Below, one piece after another: positions 28,186-37,332 of a stretch of DNA of 64,000 nucleotides. The notes beneath the pieces were generated by a model. It was not told where the DNA came from, did no database searches, and saw nothing but the letters and a program-made list of their open reading frames with translations. Position numbers and translations under genes: made by a program. The stretch covers positions 1 through 64,000 of the forward strand of contig JAFHKR010000036.1 in the NCBI GenBank assembly GCA_017052515.1. Direction: 5' to 3'. Positions within the stretch are counted from its first letter, which is position 1. Each line of letters starts with the position of its first letter. Source of the DNA: Fictibacillus nanhaiensis. Its GTDB lineage: Bacteria; Bacillota; Bacilli; Bacillales; Fictibacillaceae.

Positions 28186-28590
28186 ATGGATAGCAACCCG
28201 AATTTGTGTGAGCAGTTTGCTAGTATTTTAAACGGAAAGTCACAAAAACAAGATGGTGTTTGCAAGGTCTCACTGCACCGAACGTTCTCCGCCTCTGTTC
28301 AAGGAAAACCAAGCAAAGCGGTTCTTCCTGTTGGAATTTCGTTTGAGTCTCTAGATCAGGACGGGAACGCTCTGAATCTATTGGAAATTGCTATCCTTCA
28401 GGAAGAAATACCACGATTTATGTATGCTGTTGTTCACCAGGGGCTCATTGTGAGTGCGCTTCATAATCACTGGTTATACGCTAATCCTCAGGTCATGTAC
28501 ATGCATGTTCAATTCGTTGAATCCCCTTTAAATTTTGCTCAAAAGTTAAACCGTTCTTTTTCTTATTTAATCAGTTACCCTTCTTCTTAG
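28186..28590 (+). CDS. DUF1259 (LppY/LpqO-type) domain protein
   Basis: 134 residues, cytoplasmic (no signal peptide). The C-terminal part [25 protein letters not shown] matches the DUF1259 signature ALHNHxLxxxPxxMYMHV. Family members elsewhere are often secreted with two such domains; this one has a single domain. ATG 28186 is placed 8 bp after AAAGGAG. It sits between dagK and rlmCD, an insertion relative to the gene order I know from B. subtilis. Function unknown. Confidence 0.72.
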   Translation: MDSNPNLCEQFASILNGKSQKQDGVCKVSLHRTFSASVQGKPSKAVLPVGISFESLDQDGNALNLLEIAILQEEIPRFMYAVVHQGLIVSALHNHWLYANPQVMYMHVQFVESPLNFAQKLNRSFSYLISYPSS

Positions 28591-28700
28591 AAATATCCTT
28601 ACTGCAGGCTACTTTAGGTGGTCTGTTTTTTTATGTAAGCATTTGGTGTCCACTAACAGTTATGCTACAATCAGAAAAGCATAATGGACGAAAAGGGACG

Positions 28701-30089
28701 ATGAAAATGACAAATGCTGATTTGCCTGTTCATAAGAATGAAAGTTATGAAGTAGATATAGTGGATTTAACCCATGAGGGAGCAGGAGTTGCTCGTGTAA
28801 ATGGGTTTACTTTGTTTGTGCCGAATACATTGCCTGGCGAGCGTGCGAAGATTAAGGTTGTTGGTGTGAAAAAAGGGTTTGGTTTTGGACGCTTAGAAGA
28901 GTTGATTGAAGAGAGCCCTGAGCGAGTGGAACCTCCATGCCCCATCTACAAATGGTGCGGAGGCTGCCAGCTGCAGCACTTATCTTACGAAGGTCAGCTG
29001 GAATACAAGCGCAAGCAGGTAGAAGACGTTTTAAAGAGAATCGGAAAGTTAGAAAACGTACCCGTACTCCCTACACTTGGTATGGGAGATGAACCGTGGC
29101 GTTATCGCAACAAAGCGCAAGTTCCTGTTGGTGAACACAACGGCCGACTCGTCACAGGTTTCTACCAGAAGCGCAGCCATGAGATTGTTGAGATGGACAG
29201 CTGTATCATCACGGGTGATACGAATGATGACGCGGTTCAAGCGGTTAAAGAAATCGTAAACCGATACAACATAAGCGCGTATAACGAAGAAAAACACAAA
29301 GGGATCTTGCGCCATATCATCGCACGATACGGAAAAACAACAGGCGATTTAATGATTGTTCTTGTTACAAACGGAAAAGATCTTCCTCAGCGGAAGAAGA
29401 TCATAGAAGATATTCGTGAAGCACTGCCTGAGATTAAATCCATCGTGCAAAACGTAAACACAAAACGGACGAACGTCATTTTTGGCGATGAGACACGGGT
29501 TATTTGGGGTGCGGAGTACATCTATGATTATATCGGTGACATCAAGTTTGCTATTTCCGCTCGATCGTTCTATCAGATTAATCCGGATCAAACAAAAGTG
29601 CTCTATGATCAGGCGTTAAAATACGCTGATTTAAACGGAGATGAAACGGTCATTGATGCGTATTGTGGAATCGGGACGATCTCATTGTTCCTCGCGCAAA
29701 AAGCGAAAAAAGTATACGGGGTAGAAATCGTACCAGAAGCGATTGAAGACGCGCGCCGCAATGCGGAGTTAAACAATATCCATAACGCTGAGTTTGCTGT
29801 TGGTAAATCAGAAGACGTGATTCCAGAGTGGAAAAAACAAGGCATCACGCCAGATGTGATTGTCGTCGATCCCCCACGAAAAGGCTGCGACGAGGAGTTA
29901 TTAAAAACCATTATTGAAATGAAGCCGAAGCGTGTTGTCTATGTGAGCTGTAATCCAGCCACACTTGCACGTGACCTGCGCCTACTTGAAGATGGTGGAT
30001 TTAAAACGCAGAAAGTCCAGCCGGTTGATATGTTTCCGCAGACGACACATGTTGAAGCTGTTGCGCTGCTCGAGCTTAATGAATCATAA
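28701..30089 (+). CDS. rlmCD: 23S rRNA (uracil-C5)-methyltransferase RlmCD
   Basis: A 462-residue SAM-dependent RNA methyltransferase of the TrmA/RumA family; in bacilli a single enzyme methylates U747 and U1939 of 23S rRNA. TRAM domain (about 10-65, [18 protein letters not shown]), iron-sulfur cysteines [17 protein letters not shown] motif [26 protein letters not shown] and catalytic C417 in [14 protein letters not shown] choose ATG 28701, next to AAGGG, over the upstream ATG at 28662. Confidence 0.94.
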   Translation: MKMTNADLPVHKNESYEVDIVDLTHEGAGVARVNGFTLFVPNTLPGERAKIKVVGVKKGFGFGRLEELIEESPERVEPPCPIYKWCGGCQLQHLSYEGQLEYKRKQVEDVLKRIGKLENVPVLPTLGMGDEPWRYRNKAQVPVGEHNGRLVTGFYQKRSHEIVEMDSCIITGDTNDDAVQAVKEIVNRYNISAYNEEKHKGILRHIIARYGKTTGDLMIVLVTNGKDLPQRKKIIEDIREALPEIKSIVQNVNTKRTNVIFGDETRVIWGAEYIYDYIGDIKFAISARSFYQINPDQTKVLYDQALKYADLNGDETVIDAYCGIGTISLFLAQKAKKVYGVEIVPEAIEDARRNAELNNIHNAEFAVGKSEDVIPEWKKQGITPDVIVVDPPRKGCDEELLKTIIEMKPKRVVYVSCNPATLARDLRLLEDGGFKTQKVQPVDMFPQTTHVEAVALLELNES

Positions 30090-30130
30090 AAATTAATGCT
30101 GACTGTTCAAATTCTTAGGATACAGTAGAG

Positions 30131-30190
30131 ATGAAGGGAACGTGTCAGCAGTGCGGACACGTCATGGCAAGATTAATTGAAAATAAGTAG
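30131..30190 (+). pseudogene. Possible remnant of a zinc-ribbon protein (19 codons)
   Basis: The short frame MKGTCQQCGHVMARLIENK closely resembles the end of the zinc-ribbon gene at 36824 (LKGKCKKCGHEVARVIESE, 10 of 19 identical). In the same frame upstream, after a stop at 30116, is a DCSNS segment that recalls the first FCTNC knuckle with one Cys lost. No good ribosome-binding site precedes it. A terminator follows at 30203. A truncated gene, or a real micropeptide, are both possible. Confidence 0.4.
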
Positions 30191-30202
30191 GTAATTACAG
30201 TG

Positions 30203-30234
30203 AGTGAGCCTCCATGGAGGCTCACTTCTTTTTT
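30203..30234 (+). terminator. Strong Rho-independent terminator before the acylation operon
   Basis: AGTGAGCCTCCA / TGGAGGCTCACT perfect 12-bp-arm palindrome followed by a T-rich run. It isolates rlmCD from the next operon. Confidence 0.85.
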
Positions 30235-30321
30235 AAAATTATGCCTGTATATTTTTAAAACCTGGTGACGAGAAAAGTGATTTTGACGAGCTGATACCGA
30301 ATTTTAACAGTTTGCCAGTTA

Positions 30322-30350
30322 TTGTTTTTGAAAAGGCGATATGCTAGAAT
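30322..30350 (+). promoter_or_regulatory. Promoter of the ACP-ligase-MBOAT-SGNH operon
   Basis: TTGTTT (30322-30327), 17-bp spacer, TAGAAT (30345-30350) preceded by the extended -10 TGC. The start would lie near 30357, just before the Fur box. A leader of about 210 nt follows; it contains one imperfect hairpin (ACTGTTTCTC ... GAGACAGT, 30518-30546) and no clear riboswitch. Confidence 0.65.
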
Positions 30351-30362
30351 CATGCTTGGGAA

Positions 30363-30377
30363 TGATAATTATTATCA
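30363..30377. promoter_or_regulatory. Perfect Fur box
   Basis: TGATAATTATTATCA matches the Bacillus Fur 7-1-7 consensus TGATAATNATTATCA at every position. It covers about +7 to +21 of the predicted transcript, a position from which iron-loaded Fur would repress. Confidence 0.8.
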
Positions 30378-30568
30378 ATAAGAGTTTCTTAAAATGTAAT
30401 AATAGTTTGTACTGGTTGTAAAGTTCCCATTTATATCTTTTAATGATGCTAAAGTTTGTAGTGTTGATAGAAAATCATATTCTCTGAAGTGTCTGGAGAA
30501 TGGTTAGGTATATAGAAACTGTTTCTCCTTCAAATGCAGAGACAGTCATTATGGAAAGGGTGTAAACG

Positions 30569-30817
30569 ATGAGAAACATCGAAAAATATAGAAATGCTTT
30601 TATTCATGTGTTGGAACTAGAGGAAGATGAAGTGGTTGAGAATTTAGAATTAGCAGAATCAGCAGAATGGGATTCAATTGCACATATGGCGCTCATTAGT
30701 GAGATTGAGGATGTATTTGATGTTTCATTAGATTCAGAATGGATGACTGAATTCAATTCTTATCAGTCTGGAATTGAGCTATTGGAACGCTTGGGAGTGG
30801 ACTTTATTAATGAATAG
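30569..30817 (+). CDS. Acyl carrier protein of a surface-acylation operon (DltC-like)
   Basis: An 82-residue carrier protein. The phosphopantetheine attachment serine is S36 in the EWDSIAHMALISEIED motif, flanked by the usual four helices. It resembles DltC and other stand-alone carriers more than the fatty-acid AcpP, whose DSL motif is acidic in a different way. RBS AAAGGGTG. It overlaps the ligase gene by 8 bp, so the two products are made together. The cargo is unknown. Confidence 0.88.
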   Translation: MRNIEKYRNAFIHVLELEEDEVVENLELAESAEWDSIAHMALISEIEDVFDVSLDSEWMTEFNSYQSGIELLERLGVDFINE

Positions 30818-32204
30818 CTTCAAAAAGATGGAGCAGTTTGGGAACCGCACCGCTGTATATGCAGACCGAGAATATTCATACTCTGAAATGATAGAAATAT
30901 CTGATGCCATCTGCGGTAATGTGGGTGAAAGAACGCTCGTTTTTTGTTTGTGTTCAAATGATAAAGAGTCTTTATTTGGTTACGTGGGCTTTATTAGAGG
31001 TGGAGTTGTCCCCGTGCTTTTGGATGCATCCATTCATATGGATCGGTTACGAAGACTGGTTAACCTTTATAAGCCTGCATACATCTGGGCAAGTAGTAAT
31101 AATCAAGAACTCTTAAAGACAATGGATTCTTCATTTGTATATGGAGATTACACATTATATAAATGTCCGACCCATTTTCAACATAATCTTCATGAACATC
31201 TTGCTCTTCTCTTAACAACCTCTGGAAGTACGGGGAGCCCAAAATTTGTTCGTTTAAGCTATGAAAATATTTTTGAAAACGCTAAATCAATTGCAAAGTA
31301 CCTTGATATCCATGAAAACGATATACCGATCACCACATTACCCATGAATTACTCTTACGGGCTTTCTATAATTAACAGCCATTTCATTTGTGGAGCGACC
31401 ATTGTTGTAACGGGGGCATCTATCATAAGTAAGGAGTTTTGGGATTTATGTAAGGAACAACAAGTCACAACTTTTGGTGGAGTTCCTTTTGTGTATGAGA
31501 TGCTTGACAGGTTGAAGTTTGAAGAGCTTAGTCTTCCAAGTTTGAAAAAACTAACTCAGGCAGGTGGGAAATTGAGCGATACTTTATCGCTTAAGTTTGC
31601 TAATGTGTGTAACCAGAAAGGGGTTCAGTTTTTTACAATGTACGGTCAAACGGAGGCGACAGCGCGGATGACCTATTTACCATACGAAAAAAACATTGAA
31701 AAAGCTGGAAGTATCGGTGTTGCTATTCCAGGTGGAGAGCTAATCCTTCAAGATGACAAGGGAAACAAAATTACATCACCTCATCTGATAGGTGAATTGA
31801 TATACAAAGGGCCAAATGTTTCCTTAGGGTATGCTGAGTCGTTATTCGATCTTTCGAAAAAAGATGAGAATAACGGTGTTTTGCGTACAGGAGATATGGC
31901 TTACTTTGATGAGGATGGGTACTTCTTTATATCGGGCCGCATCAAAAGAATGATTAAGGTCTATGGAAACCGCATCAGCCTTGATGAATTAGAAACGTTT
32001 TTACATGAGCATGGCCACGATTGTATCTGTACTGGAACGGATGACCAAATGTATATCTACACATTAAGAGATGATTTTGTTCAGATAAAAAAAATAATCA
32101 AGGAAAAATTAAACTTAAAGGGTTTTAAGATTATGAGAATAGCGGAAATACCACGTAATCATTATGGGAAAATCCTCTATTCAGATCTTCCTAAACATGG
32201 ATAA
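30810..32204 (+). CDS. Acyl/aminoacyl-AMP ligase (DltA-like adenylating enzyme)
   Basis: A 464-residue ANL-superfamily adenylating enzyme. Motifs: LLLTTSGSTGSPKFV (A3, about 133-147), MYGQTEATARM (A5), VLRTGDMAYFDEDGYFFISGRIKRMIKVYGNRI (A7-A8) and a C-terminal NHYGKILYSDL with the A10 lysine. It probably activates a small acid or amino acid and loads it on the carrier. I choose ATG 30810, which overlaps the carrier's stop. It is shorter than DltA (about 500). Which acid is used cannot be read from sequence. Confidence 0.87.
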   Translation: MNSFKKMEQFGNRTAVYADREYSYSEMIEISDAICGNVGERTLVFCLCSNDKESLFGYVGFIRGGVVPVLLDASIHMDRLRRLVNLYKPAYIWASSNNQELLKTMDSSFVYGDYTLYKCPTHFQHNLHEHLALLLTTSGSTGSPKFVRLSYENIFENAKSIAKYLDIHENDIPITTLPMNYSYGLSIINSHFICGATIVVTGASIISKEFWDLCKEQQVTTFGGVPFVYEMLDRLKFEELSLPSLKKLTQAGGKLSDTLSLKFANVCNQKGVQFFTMYGQTEATARMTYLPYEKNIEKAGSIGVAIPGGELILQDDKGNKITSPHLIGELIYKGPNVSLGYAESLFDLSKKDENNGVLRTGDMAYFDEDGYFFISGRIKRMIKVYGNRISLDELETFLHEHGHDCICTGTDDQMYIYTLRDDFVQIKKIIKEKLNLKGFKIMRIAEIPRNHYGKILYSDLPKHG

Positions 32205-32349
32205 TTACAGGCCACAGTAAAACCTACCTCATTCTAGGTGGGAAAATGGGTAACAATTTAGACTAGTATATATTACTGGTTTTTAAGTGTTAGATTACTA
32301 GTTTCATTTCTCAGAAAAATTACAAGTTGATTTACTATCAGGTGATTGA

Positions 32350-33801
32350 ATGACTTTTATATCAATTGAGTTTCTTCTATTTCTCGCAATAACCGTTTTG
32401 TTGAATTATATAATCCCCCATCGAGTGAGATGGATTCTTTTATTGGTTGCAAGTTATGTGTTTTACGCTAGTTTAAGTATTCAATTTATATTATTACTCT
32501 TAATTAGCACAGCTTTTACTTATTTTACTGGAATCTTCATTGAAAAACAGGAGACAAAAAAACAGAAGAAAAAAGCCATGGTCGTTGGTATTTCTGTATT
32601 GTTGTTTTTTCTTGGTTGGTTTAAATATTTTAATTTTGTGAATGAGTCGCTTCGGTCGTTGGCAACATTCATGGGTTGGAATTATGCGATACCCTACCAA
32701 GAGATCGTTTTGCCATTAGCCATTTCATTTTATACATTTCAAGCTGTAAGTTATCTTGTGGATATTTTCTATGGAAAGCAAAAAGCTGAAAGACATTATG
32801 GTTATTTTTCGGTCTATTTTGCATTTTTCCCACAACTGGTTGCTGGGCCGATTGAACGTGCCAGAAAATTAATTCCACAATTGAAAGTTGAACAGCGTTT
32901 AAGCTATGAAAATTTAGTATATGGAATGAAACGAATCGCATGGGGTTTTTTTAAAAAGACATTGATTGCAGATCGACTAGCTCCAATCGTTGCTAGTGTT
33001 TACGATAGTCCTAACCCGTCTGGTTCTGAAATCGTACTAGCTACTATATTATTCTCGATTCAGTTGTACGCTGATTTTTCAGCATGCAGTGACATTGCCA
33101 TTGGTAGCGCAAGAATGCTAGGGATAAATTTAACAGAAAACTTTAAACAGCCGCACTTTGCCGTTTCGATTTCAGATTTTTGGAGTAGATGGCATATAAC
33201 GCTCTCCACATGGCTTAGGGATTATATTTTTTTCCCGTTATGTAAGAGGAAAAAGAAGAGAAGTGAAATTTATTTTGCCATTGTGATTACTTTTTTAGTA
33301 AGTGGCATTTGGCACGGAGCCGCATGGACGTTTGTTATATGGGGTCTCATTCATGGGTTTTATCGCGTGTTTGGAGATGCAACGAAATCTTATCGTGAAA
33401 GTATGGCTTCGTTTATTCGATTGGATAGAAGCCCAGTGCTCCATAGGTGGTTGAAAATTGCAATAACCTTCCTGCTCGTTTGCTTTTCCAGAGTTTTTTT
33501 TCGATCGGATACCGTATCACAAGCATTTGAACATGCAAAACTTTTCTTGAGCATCAGCTCTTGGAGCCCGGTGGGAATGATTAAAGCTTTTGAAATTTTT
33601 CCGTTATTTGATCTGCTACTGTTTATTTTTTTCTTTATTATTTTGCAACTGTTTCAATATATCGAAAGAAACAATGGTTCAGCATGGGAATTTCTATCAA
33701 AGCACTCTACATTTACTAGATTGGCATTTTATATTTTTCTTATTTTTTCAGTTCTTGTATTAGGTGTGACAGGCGATGGATTTGTTTATGGTGGATTTTG
33801 A
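32350..33801 (+). CDS. MBOAT-family O-acyltransferase (AlgI/DltB-like)
   Basis: A 483-residue polytopic membrane protein of the MBOAT family. Conserved are FPQLVAGPIERARKLIPQ, SISDFWSRWHITLSTWLRDYIF, and the catalytic His in SGIWHGAAWTFVIWG. The length and 10-12 TM segments fit AlgI better than the shorter DltB. Such enzymes move an acyl group across the membrane to a surface polymer. RBS CAGGTGATTGA. It lies 145 bp after the ligase gene with no T-run terminator between. Confidence 0.9.
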   Translation: MTFISIEFLLFLAITVLLNYIIPHRVRWILLLVASYVFYASLSIQFILLLLISTAFTYFTGIFIEKQETKKQKKKAMVVGISVLLFFLGWFKYFNFVNESLRSLATFMGWNYAIPYQEIVLPLAISFYTFQAVSYLVDIFYGKQKAERHYGYFSVYFAFFPQLVAGPIERARKLIPQLKVEQRLSYENLVYGMKRIAWGFFKKTLIADRLAPIVASVYDSPNPSGSEIVLATILFSIQLYADFSACSDIAIGSARMLGINLTENFKQPHFAVSISDFWSRWHITLSTWLRDYIFFPLCKRKKKRSEIYFAIVITFLVSGIWHGAAWTFVIWGLIHGFYRVFGDATKSYRESMASFIRLDRSPVLHRWLKIAITFLLVCFSRVFFRSDTVSQAFEHAKLFLSISSWSPVGMIKAFEIFPLFDLLLFIFFFIILQLFQYIERNNGSAWEFLSKHSTFTRLAFYIFLIFSVLVLGVTGDGFVYGGF

Positions 33802-33871
33802 TACAACAACTTCCATGTGATGTTTAGGTGAAGATCTGGTAAAAGAAACACGATGTTCGAAAGGATTTGCT

Positions 33872-34786
33872 ATGGTACGTTTATTCATCAAGTTAACAAT
33901 TATCATCGGTGTGGTAATTCTGCTTTTTATGCCTATCAATCAATTTGTTAAGGATTCGTATGATTACAATATTGACCATGACATACTGGCATTTAAGAAA
34001 GAACCACACCCTGTTGATATCATTAATCTAGGTGCATCTCATTCGATGTATGGTTATTATTTTAAGCCCACTGGTTTGTCCCATCTGGACTTAGCGCTTC
34101 CTTCTCAGACCATTCAATACGACTATAAATTATTGAAAGAGTATGGCGAGCATCTTAAACCTGGTGGTGTCGTTCTCGTTTCCATCTCTCAAATGACTTT
34201 CGCCAATTCTGAGGCTAAGAACATCGGGAACTATTATAGGATTTTGGATCAAAGTGATATTGAACCGTATAATATCATTGATTATTACACTTACTTGAAC
34301 TTACCTGGGACAAATACGGCGAGTCTTAGCTCTGCAATCACGGGTAAATTAAAAGACTTAAGATGGGATTCTCATCAACCTTGGTCAAATAATGGTAAAG
34401 ATTATTCGGAAAGAAAGTATGAGAAAATAGAACACCAATACCAGGAAGCAATTGAAAACAATAACATCGAACCAAATGTAAAGCAGTTAGAAGAAATTGT
34501 AGATTATTGCAGCGAGAAAGGCTACCAAGTCGTATTGACCATGGAGCCAGTACATCAGTCTTACCTAGAATATTTTGATGAAAACGTAATGGATAGACTT
34601 GTTTATCAGCATTTAGAAGCCCTAAATCTAGATGTTCCATTTTTAAATTATATGAGTGATCAAAGATTCGTAAACAACAAAGAATATTTCATTGATCCCG
34701 ATCATTTAAACAGTGAGGGAAGAAAAAAGTTTTCTTGGATCGTATACGAGGAACTGAAGAGAATGGGTTATTTATACAAGAATTAA
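33872..34786 (+). CDS. SGNH-hydrolase-like surface protein, DltD/AlgX-type
   Basis: A 304-residue protein with one N-terminal TM anchor (residues 4-22) and an extracellular domain. Block I is NLGASHSMYG (Ser nucleophile about residue 55-57) and block V is DPDHLNSEGRKKF (Asp/His dyad), as in DltD and AlgX/AlgJ, which finish acyl transfer on the polymer. A near-terminal position in the operon after the MBOAT gene is the standard arrangement. The overall sequence is too divergent for a family name. Confidence 0.8.
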   Translation: MVRLFIKLTIIIGVVILLFMPINQFVKDSYDYNIDHDILAFKKEPHPVDIINLGASHSMYGYYFKPTGLSHLDLALPSQTIQYDYKLLKEYGEHLKPGGVVLVSISQMTFANSEAKNIGNYYRILDQSDIEPYNIIDYYTYLNLPGTNTASLSSAITGKLKDLRWDSHQPWSNNGKDYSERKYEKIEHQYQEAIENNNIEPNVKQLEEIVDYCSEKGYQVVLTMEPVHQSYLEYFDENVMDRLVYQHLEALNLDVPFLNYMSDQRFVNNKEYFIDPDHLNSEGRKKFSWIVYEELKRMGYLYKN

Positions 34787-34815
34787 ATGACCAAATTATT
34801 TAGAGTCATACATGA

Positions 34816-34845
34816 AGCCTTATTCCCTTGGGATGAGGCTTTTTT
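34816..34845 (+). terminator. Terminator of the acylation operon
   Basis: AGCCTTATTCCC pairs with GGGATGAGGCT (one mismatch) across TT, followed by six T. Confidence 0.85.
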
Positions 34846-34981
34846 CGTACATTATCCATTTTCCATAAATTATACATGTGCAGTGATTGATATTGAGCTA
34901 ACAATCATGTTATAAGTGTAAAAGAATATTTATTTAACCGGGATTTTGAAGTTGCACTATAGTGAGAGGATTTGAGCATTA

Positions 34982-35938
34982 ATGATAGATAATTTTTGGC
35001 GTGATTTACCGCGTCCATTTTTTGTACTTGCTCCGATGGAGGATGTTACAGATGTTGTTTTTCGTCATGTCGTAAGTAAAGCTGGGCGACCAGATGTGTT
35101 TTTTACGGAATTTACCAACTCGGATAGCTATTGTCATCCAGAAGGATTAAAAAGTGTTCGCGGTCGTTTGACGTTTACAGAAGATGAACAGCCGATGGTG
35201 GCACATATATGGGGAGATAACCCTGAATATTTCCGTCAAATGAGTATTGGCATGAAAGAGATGGGCTTTAAAGGAATCGACATTAACATGGGCTGCCCTG
35301 TACCGAATGTTGCACAAAGAGGAAAAGGAAGCGGCCTTATTCTACGTCCAGATGTAGCGGCGGAATTGATTCAGGCGGCTAAAGCGGGCGGACTGCCTGT
35401 TAGCGTGAAAACACGACTTGGTTTTAAAGAGGTTGATGAGTGGGAAGCGTGGCTTACGCATATTTTAGAGCAGGATATTGCGAACCTTTCTATTCATTTA
35501 CGCACAAGAGAGGAAATGAGTCTTGTAGATGCCCATTGGGAGCTTATTCCTGAGATTAAAAAGCTGCGTGATCGAATCGCACCAGATACGCTTTTAACGA
35601 TCAATGGAGACATTCCGGACCGTCAAGTTGGGCTAGAACTTGCAGAAAAGTACGGTATCGATGGCGTCATGATCGGACGTGGAATCTTTAAGAATCCATT
35701 TGCTTTTGAAAAAGAGCCGAGAGAGCACAGCAGCAAGGAATATCTTGATCTATTACGACTGCAGCTTGACCTTCAAGATCAATACGCAGAAGAAGTGCCG
35801 CGTTCTATCACAGGACTTCACCGCTTTTTCAAAATCTATGTAAAAGGATTCCCTGGGGCGGCCGAATTACGAAATCAGTTGATGAACACGAAATCAACGG
35901 ATGAAGTGAGAGCGTTGCTTGATAACTTAGAACTGTAA
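34982..35938 (+). CDS. dus: tRNA-dihydrouridine synthase
   Basis: A 318-residue FMN-dependent Dus family enzyme that reduces uridines in the tRNA D-loop. APMEDVTD at the N-terminus, catalytic C105 in [24 protein letters not shown] and [12 protein letters not shown] (FMN phosphate site) are all present. Bacillus genomes usually carry two paralogues; which one this is cannot be told. A terminator follows. Confidence 0.92.
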   Translation: MIDNFWRDLPRPFFVLAPMEDVTDVVFRHVVSKAGRPDVFFTEFTNSDSYCHPEGLKSVRGRLTFTEDEQPMVAHIWGDNPEYFRQMSIGMKEMGFKGIDINMGCPVPNVAQRGKGSGLILRPDVAAELIQAAKAGGLPVSVKTRLGFKEVDEWEAWLTHILEQDIANLSIHLRTREEMSLVDAHWELIPEIKKLRDRIAPDTLLTINGDIPDRQVGLELAEKYGIDGVMIGRGIFKNPFAFEKEPREHSSKEYLDLLRLQLDLQDQYAEEVPRSITGLHRFFKIYVKGFPGAAELRNQLMNTKSTDEVRALLDNLEL

Positions 35939-35957
35939 TAGCATATAAACATTTAAA

Positions 35958-35997
35958 AAACAGTATGAGACCAGACGTGTTTCATACTGTTTTTTTG
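35958..35997 (+). terminator. Rho-independent terminator after dus
   Basis: AAACAGTATGA / TCATACTGTTT perfect 11-bp stem, 13-base loop, then T-run. Confidence 0.92.
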
Positions 35998-36094
35998 TTC
36001 TTAATAGGATTGTAGTCCGGCATTCAACTAGAGGAAGGTGATCGTTCTTGTAGAATTATAAATCATACTAAAAGATTCGAGGAGGCGTTCCGTT

Positions 36095-36757
36095 ATGAAA
36101 TTACTGCTCACATCAGGTGGCGTGAATAACAAAAGCATACATGAGGCGCTCGTTAATATGTTGGACAAGCCGATTGCTGAATGCAATGCCCTTTGTATAC
36201 CTACCGCAATGTACGGACATCCCTGGGTAGGACCAGGTGTGAAAGCTTGGGAATTTATCAGCGGGAGAGAAGAGAACCCTATGGTCAACCTAGGTTGGAA
36301 GTCAGTTGGTGTGCTCGAGCTTACAGCGCTGCCAAGCATTGACAAAGAACGCTGGGTGCCGCTCGTACAGGAGGCGGACGTCTTATTGGTATCGGGTGGA
36401 GATGCTCTCTATCTTTACCATTGGATGCAGCAGTCTGGGGTTGCGGAGCTTTTACCGACTCTTCGTGCCGTTTATGTGGGTATGAGCGCAGGAAGTATGG
36501 TGATGACACCTAAGATTGGGGAAGAATTCGTTGGTTGGACTCCACCGACCGGTGAAGATAAAGCACTTGGATTTGTCAATTTTTCAATCTTTCCACATGT
36601 TGATCACGAGATGCTGCCGGACAACACCATGGCCGCTGCAGAACAATGGGCTGCTGCGTTACAGGGCCCAGCGTATGCTATTAACGATGATACCGCCATT
36701 AAAGTGATTGATGGTGAGGTAGAGGTGATCTCAGAAGGACATTGGAAACAGTTTTAG
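36095..36757 (+). CDS. Peptidase E-like (S51 family) protein
   Basis: A 220-residue protein of the type 1 glutamine amidotransferase-like fold. The nucleophile elbow VGMSAGSMV carries a serine, as in aspartyl dipeptidase PepE, preceded by the GGDALYLYHW segment, and FSIFPHVDHEML gives the family His. PepE cleaves Asp-X dipeptides; many S51 homologues have no known substrate. RBS AGGAGG. No neighbours point to a pathway. Confidence 0.8.
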   Translation: MKLLLTSGGVNNKSIHEALVNMLDKPIAECNALCIPTAMYGHPWVGPGVKAWEFISGREENPMVNLGWKSVGVLELTALPSIDKERWVPLVQEADVLLVSGGDALYLYHWMQQSGVAELLPTLRAVYVGMSAGSMVMTPKIGEEFVGWTPPTGEDKALGFVNFSIFPHVDHEMLPDNTMAAAEQWAAALQGPAYAINDDTAIKVIDGEVEVISEGHWKQF

Positions 36758-36823
36758 TTTTGAATGGTCTATTTTTGAGTATCTGAATTTTTTATTAAAT
36801 TATTTAAGAATAGAGGTTTTAAT

Positions 36824-37021
36824 ATGGAGGCCAATAAAAGGTGGCTTTCTATTCCTAAAGAGATTAGAAGTCGCTTAATTAATAATGTCTTTTGCACAAA
36901 TTGTTCAGGTGTTACAACGATTGAAAGTTTTACGATAGAAGATGCTCGATTTGGAGTGGTTCTAAAAGGCAAGTGTAAAAAGTGCGGGCATGAAGTGGCA
37001 CGAGTTATTGAATCTGAGTAG
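36824..37021 (+). CDS. Small zinc-ribbon protein
   Basis: 65 residues with two CxxC knuckles (FCTNC, residues 22-26, and GKCKKCGH, 50-56), which would bind one zinc ion. RBS AGAGG 7 bp before ATG. Related small proteins are, from memory, common in Bacillus, without known function. A fragment resembling its C-terminus is at 30131. No regulator or partner adjoins it. Confidence 0.75.
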   Translation: MEANKRWLSIPKEIRSRLINNVFCTNCSGVTTIESFTIEDARFGVVLKGKCKKCGHEVARVIESE

Positions 37022-37123
37022 TACGACATGTCCTAACCTCAATCTTTTATAAAGTTAGTTCAAAAGTAATGTAGCCCAATATATACATGTACGAAACGAT
37101 TATCTAAAAATACATATTTATTA

Positions 37124-37170
37124 AGGAAGGGAAAGGAGGGGAAATGGCCTCTCTATTCCTTCTTTTTGTT
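37124..37170 (+). terminator. Possible weak terminator after the zinc-ribbon gene
   Basis: AAGGAA and TTCCTT pair at the ends of a purine-rich stretch (37124-37164), followed by CTTTTTG. The stem is short and the loop is long, so this is tentative. Otherwise 37022-37270 shows no gene or clear site. Confidence 0.4.
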
Positions 37171-37272
37171 TGAAAAGAGCCAATTCATTCACAACATAAG
37201 GGAGTTGGTAGTTTATACCTAAACCACTTTTACCCCTATTAGTTTGAATATTAAAATAATTCTTATTATTCA

Positions 37273-37300
37273 TTCGAATAGACTGGCTATTCTTTATAAT
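37273..37300 (+). promoter_or_regulatory. Promoter of the M4 protease with an inverted repeat in its spacer
   Basis: TTCGAA (37273-37278), 16-bp spacer, TATAAT (37295-37300). GAATAG-N5-CTATTC (37276-37292) sits in the spacer and could be an operator. Confidence 0.55.
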
Positions 37301-37332
37301 GATGTTATCCAATTAATAGGAGGTAACGTATT

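Noticed and set aside
30569-30817. Fatty-acid AcpP
   Set aside because: The attachment motif and the operon partners fit a dedicated carrier, and acpP normally sits with fab genes.
37121-37312. 63-codon minus-strand frame upstream of the M4 protease
   Set aside because: TTG start without a ribosome-binding site; it overlaps the protease promoter.
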